DNA from: Clostridiales bacterium
GTDB lineage: Bacteria > Bacillota_A > Clostridia > Christensenellales > Aristaeellaceae
NCBI GenBank assembly: GCA_012514855.1
Contig: JAAYZL010000176.1
Location: 1-7,164, forward strand
Reading direction: 5' to 3'
Length of the DNA stretch: 7,164 bases
The position numbers and the translations under genes were made by a program. The notes under the pieces were generated by a model. That model had not been told where the DNA came from, made no database searches, and was given only the letters and a program-made list of their open reading frames with translations. Of the stretch, positions 1 to 5,133 are shown in pieces; within the stretch, counting starts at the first letter, position 1, and each line of letters starts with the position of its first letter.

Positions 1-1011
1 CTTGTCGCAGGACATCACGTACATCACGTCGCGGATGTAATCGATGTTGTCGGTGCCGGCCGCCGCGCAGATCCACGTGCCGCCCCAGTACCAGCTCGCC
101 GGGCCCTCGCAGACCGCGTAGTCGCCGTAGATGCCGTTGCCGACTTCCTTGGCGGCGTTCGGATCGGCGAGCGAGTTCCCCAGCAGCGTAAAGTTGATGC
201 CCCAGGTGCTGTAGAAGAAGCCGAACACCTTGCCGTCCGGGCCCTGGTCCGCGCTCCACTCGGGCGCCCACAGCGAGGTCTTGTTGTTCCAGCCGTTGTC
301 CGTGTAGCGCTTCGTCTGCTCGACCCAGTCAAACAGCTTCTGGTCGATTATGATCTTGCCGTCCTGCACCAGCGGCGCGGAGATGTTGTTCGCAAAGACG
401 CGGTAGGCGACGTCGTAGCCGGAGAGCATCTTGTAGCCCTTCGCCGCCGCAGCCTCGGCGACCGCGTCGAAGCTCGCCCAGTCCTTCAGCGCTTCCTGCA
501 CGGCGGCCGGGTCGTCGGTTCCGAGCACGTCGTTCGCGATCGAGCGGCGGTAGGCGAACAGACCCGGGGTCGCCTGCCAGGTGACGCCCTTGACCGCGCC
601 CAAGTCGTTCGTGACGATCTCCTGCGTGTAGCCGTACTGGCCTAAGATGTCCTCGGCGGTCAGGCCGACGTCCGCGATCACGTCGAGCGAGAAGTCGGTG
701 TTGACGTACTTGAGCGCGTAGTCCGCCTCGACGAGGAAGATGTCGACCCTGTCGTCCGCCGCGGCGTTTTCCTGCGCGAGCAGCGCCTCGTCCAGCGCCT
801 TCTGGTACGCGCCGGCCTCGTTGGGCACGATGATGAAGTTCACCGCGATGCCCTCGTCGTACAGCCCGGACGCCTTGAAGTACTCAAAGCGGTCCTTGAA
901 TTCGGTGTTCCAGCAGTAGATGTTGAGAACCTTGCCCTGTTCCTCGGCGAACGCCGTGCCGACGGACAGGAGCAGCGCCAGTGCGAGTACCCACGCGAAG
1001 AGCTTTTTCAT
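1..1011 (-). CDS. Sugar ABC transporter substrate-binding protein, CUT1 type (3' end off the left edge)
   Basis: Extracytoplasmic solute-binding protein that would capture a sugar, probably an oligosaccharide, and pass it to an ABC permease; 337 N-terminal residues are visible. It begins MKKLFAWVLALALLLSVGTA followed by FAEEQ: a basic start, a hydrophobic core at residues 4-18 and a signal peptidase I site after Ala22 (AFA|EE). There is no lipobox cysteine. The mature part opens KVLNIYCWNTEFKDRFEYF and later has SLWAPEWSADQGPDGKVFGF and GPASWYWGGTWICAAAGTDN, a layout I recognise from family 1 sugar-binding proteins. The start is fixed by AGGAGG seven bases upstream of the ATG and by the signal peptide. 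It is transcribed divergently from the GH94-GH1 genes, so beta-glucosides or cellodextrins are the natural guess for ligand, but nothing visible proves the substrate. One TTA leucine codon occurs here; the three genes on the other strand have none. Family call is firm, ligand is not. Confidence 0.9.
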   Translation of the reverse strand, partial: MKKLFAWVLALALLLSVGTAFAEEQGKVLNIYCWNTEFKDRFEYFKASGLYDEGIAVNFIIVPNEAGAYQKALDEALLAQENAAADDRVDIFLVEADYALKYVNTDFSLDVIADVGLTAEDILGQYGYTQEIVTNDLGAVKGVTWQATPGLFAYRRSIANDVLGTDDPAAVQEALKDWASFDAVAEAAAAKGYKMLSGYDVAYRVFANNISAPLVQDGKIIIDQKLFDWVEQTKRYTDNGWNNKTSLWAPEWSADQGPDGKVFGFFYSTWGINFTLLGNSLADPNAAKEVGNGIYGDYAVCEGPASWYWGGTWICAAAGTDNIDYIRDVMYVMSCDK

Positions 1012-1018
1012 GGTTATT

Positions 1019-1024
1019 CCTCCT
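1019..1024 (-). promoter_or_regulatory. Ribosome binding site of the substrate-binding protein
   Basis: On the minus strand AGGAGG is followed by AATAACC and then ATG (1011-1009). A full anti-Shine-Dalgarno match with seven-base spacing fixes the start that yields a clean signal peptide. Confidence 0.9.
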
Positions 1025-1037
1025 ACCAATATTGCTG

Positions 1038-1051
1038 CCGCCTGTCGGCGG
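1038..1051 (-). other. Small GC hairpin in the leader of the binding-protein mRNA
   Basis: CCGCC, loop GACA, GGCGG on the minus strand: a perfect 5-bp GC stem ending 13 bases before the Shine-Dalgarno site. It could shape ribosome access or mRNA stability, or be chance in GC-rich DNA. It has no U-run, so it is not a terminator. Confidence 0.35.
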
Positions 1052-1077
1052 ACCATAGCCAAGGCTCGTTGGGGCTC

Positions 1078-1091
1078 CGAATTCGATTTCG
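1078..1091 (-). promoter_or_regulatory. Candidate LacI-family operator in the binding-protein leader
   Basis: The minus strand reads CGAAATCGAATTCG. Six of seven base pairs are palindromic about a central CG, as expected for LacI/GalR-family sites. It matches the site at 1254-1267 at 12 of 14 positions and is one base from the perfect palindrome CGAAATCGATTTCG. It lies about +35 to +48 from the predicted start of the minus-strand transcript, where a repressor could block elongation or join a loop with the other site. Confidence 0.6.
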
Positions 1092-1131
1092 TAACTGCCG
1101 ATAAGTATTGCGAGCACAGATTCACACGTTC

Positions 1132-1160
1132 ATTATATCGCCTTTTTCCCCATCCGTCAA
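1132..1160 (-). promoter_or_regulatory. Sigma-70/sigma-A promoter of the binding-protein gene
   Basis: Minus strand: TTGACG (1160-1155), 17-base spacer, TATAAT (1137-1132). This is a consensus -10 and a five-of-six -35 at ideal spacing. Transcription should start near 1125, giving a leader of about 114 bases. The stretch just upstream of the -35 (about 1166-1191) is markedly AT-rich against the GC-rich background and could act as an UP element. Confidence 0.85.
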
Positions 1161-1215
1161 GCCCCAAATTCAGAGATATTTACAAAATTATGTGCGACGC
1201 GGGGAGAAAAAGGAA

Positions 1216-1244
1216 TTGCTTTTTCGCGTGGGATGCGGTACAAT
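1216..1244 (+). promoter_or_regulatory. Sigma-70/sigma-A promoter of the GH94-GH1 operon
   Basis: TTGCTT (1216-1221), 17-base spacer, TACAAT (1239-1244). Predicted transcription start is near 1251, giving a leader of about 43 bases before the GH94 ATG at 1294. The site stands back to back with the minus-strand promoter, with about 55 bp between the two -35 boxes. It also rules out the in-frame ATGs at 1108 and 1243 as starts, because both lie upstream of the predicted transcript. Confidence 0.8.
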
Positions 1245-1253
1245 GGATTTGAG

Positions 1254-1267
1254 CGAAATCGATGTCG
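1254..1267 (+). promoter_or_regulatory. Candidate LacI-family operator of the GH94-GH1 operon
   Basis: CGAAATCGATGTCG is palindromic at six of seven pairs about a central CG and is one base from the perfect palindrome CGAAATCGATTTCG. Weaker symmetry extends to 1250-1271 (8 of 11 pairs). It covers about +4 to +17 of the predicted transcript, a classical repressor position. The regulator encoded at 5134-6147 is the obvious candidate ligand. A CcpA-type cre site is an alternative: 7 of the 9 fixed cre positions match, but the outer T and A of cre are C and G here. Confidence 0.6.
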
Positions 1268-1277
1268 TTAAGAATTC

Positions 1278-1283
1278 GGGAGG
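1278..1283 (+). promoter_or_regulatory. Ribosome binding site deciding the GH94 start
   Basis: GGGAGG is followed ten bases later by ATG at 1294. It supports the 805-residue start over the longer in-frame reading from 1108 or 1243. Confidence 0.85.
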
Positions 1284-1293
1284 AACAACCGAT

Positions 1294-3711
1294 ATGAAAT
1301 ACGGCTACTTTGACGACGGGCGGCGCGAATACGCGGTCACGACGCCCGAAACGCCGCTTCCATGGATCAACTACCTCGGCATCGAGGAGTTTTTTGGCAT
1401 CCTCTCGAACACCGGCGGCGGCTACTGCTTCCATCGCGACGCGAAGCTCATGCGCCTCCTCCGGTTCCGCTACAACAGCGGCCCGGACGAGGGAGGCCGT
1501 TTCTTCTATATAAAAGAGGAGGGGAAGGCGCCGTGGAGCCCGGCGTTTCTGCCGTCGAGGACGCCGTTGGACGCGTACATATGCCGTCACGGGCTGGGGT
1601 ACACGGTGCTTTCGGGCGAGAAGGACGGGTTGAGGGCCGAGATCACGTTCTTTGTGCCGATGGGCGAGAGCTGCGAGGTGCAGCGCCTCGTTCTCACAAA
1701 CGCGACGGGGGAGGAGCGGCGCGTGAAGCTGTACGCCGCCGCCGAGTGGTGCCTCTACAACGCGGTCGACGACCAACAGAACTTCCAGAGGAACCTCAAC
1801 ATCGGCGAGGTCGAGATCGAGGGAAACGCGCTCTACCACGTGAGCGAGTACCGCGAGCGCCGCGACCACTACGCCTACTACGGCGCGAACCGCCCGTTCG
1901 ACGGCTTCGACACCGACCGCGACGCGTTTCTCGGCCGCTTCGGGGCGTTTTCGCTGCCCGCGCAAGTCGCGAGGGGGGAGAGCGGCGGAAGCGTCGCCAG
2001 CGGCTGGGCGCCGATCGCGTGCCACCGCTTCGACCTTGTGCTCAAGCCGGGTGCGGAGGAACGCCTTACGCTCGTGCTCGGCTGCGCGCAAAACCCGCGC
2101 GACCGGAAGTTCGAGGCGCCCGGCGTCGTTCGAAAGGATGGCGCCAGGCGCGTGCTTGCGAAATTCGCCGGCGACGCGGCGGTCGACGGGGCGCTCTCGG
2201 AGCTCAGGGAACACTGGGACGCGCTGCTGAACCGCTTCCAGATCAAGAGCGCCGACGAAAAGCTCGACCGCATGGTCAACGTCTGGAATCAATATCAGTG
2301 CATGGTCACGTTCAACCTGAGCCGCAGCGCGAGCTATTTCGAGAGCGGCACCGGGCGCGGCATGGGCTTCCGCGACTCGTGCCAGGACCTGCTCGGGTTC
2401 GTGCACCTGATCCCGGAGCGCGCTCGCGAGCGCATCCTCGACATCGCCGCCGTGCAGTTCGCGGACGGCTCGACCTACCACCAGTACCAGCCGCTGACGA
2501 AGCGCGGCAACAACGACGTCGGCAGCGGCTTCAACGACGACCCGCTGTGGCTCGTCGCCTGCGTCGCCGCCTACGTGCGCGAGACCGGGGACGCGTCGAT
2601 CCTGGAGGAGCCCGTCCCGTTCGACAACGTGCCCGGCAGCGAGCACATGCTGTTCGAGCACCTCAGGCGGAGCATCCGCTTCACGCTGAACCACTTGGGC
2701 CCCCACGGGCTTCCGCTGATCGGGCGCGCCGACTGGAACGACTGCCTGAACCTGAACTGCTTCTCCGAGGAGCCGGGCGAGAGCTTCCAGACGTGCGGCA
2801 ATTTTGAGAGCGGCAAGGCCGAAAGCTTGTTCATCGCGGGGATGTTCGTCGAGTACGGTCGCCAATACGCCGAGCTCTGTCGGCGCTTCGGCGACCCGGC
2901 GGAGGGGGAGGACGTGCTTCGCGCGGTCCGGGACATGGAGAAATCCGTGCTGACGCACGGCTGGGACGGCGAGTGGTATCTGCGCGCGTACGACGCGTTC
3001 GGGAACAAGGTCGGCTCGAGGGAATGCGGCGAGGGCAAGATCTTCGTCGAGCCGCAGGGCTTCTGCGCGCTGGCCGGCATCGGAAGGGGCAAGGGGCTTT
3101 GCGAAAAAGCGCTCGATTCCGCGCGCGCGCACCTGCTCAACGACTACGGGCTGGAATTGCTCTGGCCGCCCTACACGGCCTACCATAAGGAGCTCGGCGA
3201 GATCACGAGCTATCCGCCCGGATACAAGGAGAACGGCTCGGTGTTTTCGCACAACAACCCGTGGGCCAGCATCGCGGAGGCGACGCTCGGGCGCGGCGAC
3301 GAGGCGTTCGACCTCTACCGCCGCATCTGCCCCGCCTACGTCGAGGAATTGAGCGACATCCACGGGACCGAGCCGTACGTGTACAGCCAGACGATCGCCG
3401 GCCGCGCGTCGAAGAGGCTCGGGCAGGCGAAGAACAGCTGGCTGACCGGCACGGCGGCGTGGGCGTTTGTCGGCGTCACGCAGTACATTTTGGGCATCCG
3501 CCCGGACTACGACGCGCTGATCGTGCGCCCGGTGCTGCCGCGGCAGTTGGACGGATTTGAGGCCCGCAGGCTGTTCCGCGGGACCGTCTACGACATCCGC
3601 GTCCGGCGCGGCGGCGAACCCGGCCTGTGGGTCGACGGCGTGCCCATCCCGGGCGACCGGGTTCCGGTGCGGCCGGGTGTCGCGCGCGTGCTGGTTGAGG
3701 TTATCCTTTAG
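1294..3711 (+). CDS. cbp: Cellobiose phosphorylase, glycoside hydrolase family 94
   Basis: Cytoplasmic enzyme predicted to convert cellobiose plus phosphate to alpha-glucose-1-phosphate plus glucose by inverting phosphorolysis. The protein has 805 residues, normal for the family, and runs from MKYGYFDDGRREYAVTTPET to a complete C-terminal beta domain. Layout is that of GH94: N-terminal beta-sandwich (roughly 1-280), helical linker, (alpha/alpha)6 barrel (roughly 330-730) and a C-terminal jelly roll. Against the Cellvibrio gilvus enzyme as I recall it, the key residues are kept: Arg355 and Asp361 in GRGMGFRDSCQD, general acid Asp483 in RADWNDCLNLNCF, Lys645, Glu646 and His653 in YKENGSVFSHNNPW, and Thr718-Gly719 in NSWLTGTAAW near the phosphate site. 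Similarity to cellobiose phosphorylase runs along the whole chain, so cellobiose is preferred over cellodextrin, laminaribiose or chitobiose, though exact specificity needs assay. There is no signal peptide. It is the first gene of an operon with the GH1 gene 12 bases downstream. No TTA, CTA or TCA codons are used. Confidence 0.95.
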   Translation: MKYGYFDDGRREYAVTTPETPLPWINYLGIEEFFGILSNTGGGYCFHRDAKLMRLLRFRYNSGPDEGGRFFYIKEEGKAPWSPAFLPSRTPLDAYICRHGLGYTVLSGEKDGLRAEITFFVPMGESCEVQRLVLTNATGEERRVKLYAAAEWCLYNAVDDQQNFQRNLNIGEVEIEGNALYHVSEYRERRDHYAYYGANRPFDGFDTDRDAFLGRFGAFSLPAQVARGESGGSVASGWAPIACHRFDLVLKPGAEERLTLVLGCAQNPRDRKFEAPGVVRKDGARRVLAKFAGDAAVDGALSELREHWDALLNRFQIKSADEKLDRMVNVWNQYQCMVTFNLSRSASYFESGTGRGMGFRDSCQDLLGFVHLIPERARERILDIAAVQFADGSTYHQYQPLTKRGNNDVGSGFNDDPLWLVACVAAYVRETGDASILEEPVPFDNVPGSEHMLFEHLRRSIRFTLNHLGPHGLPLIGRADWNDCLNLNCFSEEPGESFQTCGNFESGKAESLFIAGMFVEYGRQYAELCRRFGDPAEGEDVLRAVRDMEKSVLTHGWDGEWYLRAYDAFGNKVGSRECGEGKIFVEPQGFCALAGIGRGKGLCEKALDSARAHLLNDYGLELLWPPYTAYHKELGEITSYPPGYKENGSVFSHNNPWASIAEATLGRGDEAFDLYRRICPAYVEELSDIHGTEPYVYSQTIAGRASKRLGQAKNSWLTGTAAWAFVGVTQYILGIRPDYDALIVRPVLPRQLDGFEARRLFRGTVYDIRVRRGGEPGLWVDGVPIPGDRVPVRPGVARVLVEVIL

Positions 3712-3715
3712 GAGG
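3710..3715 (+). promoter_or_regulatory. Ribosome binding site selecting the TTG start of GH1
   Basis: AGGAGG overlaps the GH94 stop codon TAG (3709-3711). It sits eight bases before TTG at 3724. The in-frame GTG at 3715 overlaps the Shine-Dalgarno itself and cannot use it, so TTG is the likely start. The overlap with the upstream stop suggests translational coupling. Confidence 0.8.
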
Positions 3716-3723
3716 TGGAGGGA

Positions 3724-5079
3724 TTGGCGTTTCCGGAGGGATTTCGGTGGGGGACGGCCTCGTCCGCCTACCAGATCGAGGGCGCGATTTCGGAGGACGG
3801 CAAGGGGCGCTGCATCTGGGACGACTTTGCGCATGCGCCCGGCAACATCCTGAACGACGAAAACGGAGACGTCGCGGCGGACGGCTACCACCGCGTCGGG
3901 GAGGATTTGCCGCTGCTTTCCGACCTCGGCGTCGACTGCTATAGGTTCTCGCTCCACTGGGCGCGCGCGCTGCCGGACGGCCGGGGCCGCCCGAACCCGA
4001 AGGGCTTCGACTTCTACGACCGGCTCGTCGACGGCCTGCTCGAGCGCGGCATCGAGCCGTTTCCGACGCTGCACCACTGGGAACTGCCGTCCAAGTTGCA
4101 GGACGGGGGCGGCTGGCTGAACCGGAATACCGCGGACGCGTTCCGGGAGTTCGCCGCGCTCTGCGCAAAGCGTTTCGACGGGCGGGTCAAGAGGTGGTTT
4201 ACGATCAACGAGCCGCAGTGCATCGTCGGCCTCGGGCACGCGCGCGGCATCCACGCGCCGGGGCTGAAGCTGCCGAACGAAGAGCAGGCGGTCGTCATGC
4301 ACAACCTGCTCATCGCGCACGGCATGGCGGTCTCGGCGCTCCGGGAGAACAGCAAAACCCCGATCGAGGTCGGCGCGTGCTCGACCGGGCGCGTGTGCTG
4401 CCCGTCGGAGGACACGCAGGAGAACCGGGACGCCGCGTATGAGGAGATGTTCAGGTCCCGCGAGGACGACTGGCACTTCCTGCACTCGTGGTTCCTCGAC
4501 GCGGCGGTTTTTGGTCATTACCCCGAGGACGCGCCGGGGTTTCTCAGGCGGTTTGCCGATTCGGTGGCCCCGGAGGACATGAGGATCGGCTGTCAGAAGC
4601 TCGACTTCCTCGGGCTCAACATCTACAATGGAAACGAGGTCGACGCGTCCGGGAACTACGTCAGGCGCTATCCGGGCCACCCGATGACGGCGCTTCGCTG
4701 GCCGGTCTCGGAAAAGGCGCTCCGCTACGGCCCGCTGTTTATCTGGCGGCGGTACGGGCTGCCGATTTACATCGCCGAGAACGGCCAGTCCTGCAACGAC
4801 CGCATCTTTTTGGACGGGGGCGTGCACGACCCCGACCGGATCGACTTCCTGCGCCGGTATCTCATGGAACTCGAGCGCGCGATCGGCGAGGGCGCGCCGG
4901 TCCGGGGGTATTTCCACTGGAGCTTCACCGACAACTTCGAGTGGCACACCGGCTACGCCGACCGCTTCGGGCTTATCTACATCGACTACCGCGACCTTCG
5001 CCGCATTCCGAAGGACTCGGCGGCGTTTTACCGCGAGGTCGCGCGGACAAACGGCCGCTCGCTTGAAATTGCGCGTTGA
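3724..5079 (+). CDS. bglA: Beta-glucosidase, glycoside hydrolase family 1
   Basis: Cytoplasmic retaining beta-glucosidase of 451 residues, a normal single-domain (beta/alpha)8 GH1 length, with no signal peptide. Visible signatures: AFPEGFRWGTASSAYQIEGA at the N terminus with glycone-binding Gln17, HHWELP at 117-122, acid/base Glu163 in TINEP, nucleophile Glu352 in IAENG, and the glucose-binding Trp399, Glu406 and Trp407 in HWSFTDNFEWHTGY. Glu406 and the absence of the phosphate-binding serine/lysine pattern argue for a plain beta-glucosidase rather than a 6-phospho-beta-glucosidase. This fits an ABC importer rather than a PTS. Mild departures are IAENG where ITENG or TENG is usual, and HHWELP where HHWDLP is usual; both keep the catalytic residues. 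TTG is chosen as start because of the Shine-Dalgarno spacing and because the family normally starts two or three residues before FP..F.WG. It is co-transcribed with GH94. The aglycone could be cellobiose, another beta-glucoside or a plant glucoside. Confidence 0.94.
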   Translation: MAFPEGFRWGTASSAYQIEGAISEDGKGRCIWDDFAHAPGNILNDENGDVAADGYHRVGEDLPLLSDLGVDCYRFSLHWARALPDGRGRPNPKGFDFYDRLVDGLLERGIEPFPTLHHWELPSKLQDGGGWLNRNTADAFREFAALCAKRFDGRVKRWFTINEPQCIVGLGHARGIHAPGLKLPNEEQAVVMHNLLIAHGMAVSALRENSKTPIEVGACSTGRVCCPSEDTQENRDAAYEEMFRSREDDWHFLHSWFLDAAVFGHYPEDAPGFLRRFADSVAPEDMRIGCQKLDFLGLNIYNGNEVDASGNYVRRYPGHPMTALRWPVSEKALRYGPLFIWRRYGLPIYIAENGQSCNDRIFLDGGVHDPDRIDFLRRYLMELERAIGEGAPVRGYFHWSFTDNFEWHTGYADRFGLIYIDYRDLRRIPKDSAAFYREVARTNGRSLEIAR

Positions 5080-5087
5080 CAAACGGC
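5046..5087 (+). repeat. 10-bp direct repeat flanking the lacI-type promoter
   Basis: GACAAACGGC occurs at 5046-5055 and again at 5078-5087, a 32-bp offset close to three helical turns. The second copy overlaps the -35 box; the first is inside the end of the GH1 gene. It could be a regulator site or coincidence. Confidence 0.35.
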
Positions 5088-5103
5088 GGTTTTCTGCTAA
5101 AAT
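5076..5103 (+). promoter_or_regulatory. Sigma-70/sigma-A promoter of the LacI-family gene
   Basis: TTGACA (5076-5081), 16-base spacer, TAAAAT (5098-5103), with TG one base before the -10 (TGCTAAAAT, an extended -10). The -35 consensus contains the TGA stop of the GH1 gene (5077-5079). Transcription should begin near 5110, leaving a leader of about 24 bases. No copy of the palindrome seen at 1078 and 1254 lies here, so direct autorepression through that site is not evident. Confidence 0.85.
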
Positions 5104-5133
5104 GGAAAAAACCCGGAGGAAAAAGAGGCGCGC

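Noticed and set aside
920..1252. Open frames on both strands across the divergent control region (plus 920-1252, minus 884-1117)
   Set aside because: They overlap the binding-protein gene, the promoters and the operators, and have arbitrary composition without a ribosome site.
1108..1293. N-terminal extension of GH94 starting at ATG 1108 or ATG 1243
   Set aside because: Both ATGs lie upstream of the predicted transcription start (ATG 1243 overlaps the -10 box), the extension does not resemble GH94, and a good ribosome site with a family-typical start MKYGYFDD is at 1294.
3715..3723. GTG at 3715 as the GH1 start
   Set aside because: It overlaps the AGGAGG that must serve as ribosome site; TTG at 3724 has correct spacing and the usual family N terminus.
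5081..5092. AAACGGCGGTTT as an operator or terminator at the regulator promoter
   Set aside because: As a hairpin it has only four pairs and no proper T-run. As an operator it is centred on GC rather than CG and does not resemble the other two sites. It is left as a weak note only.
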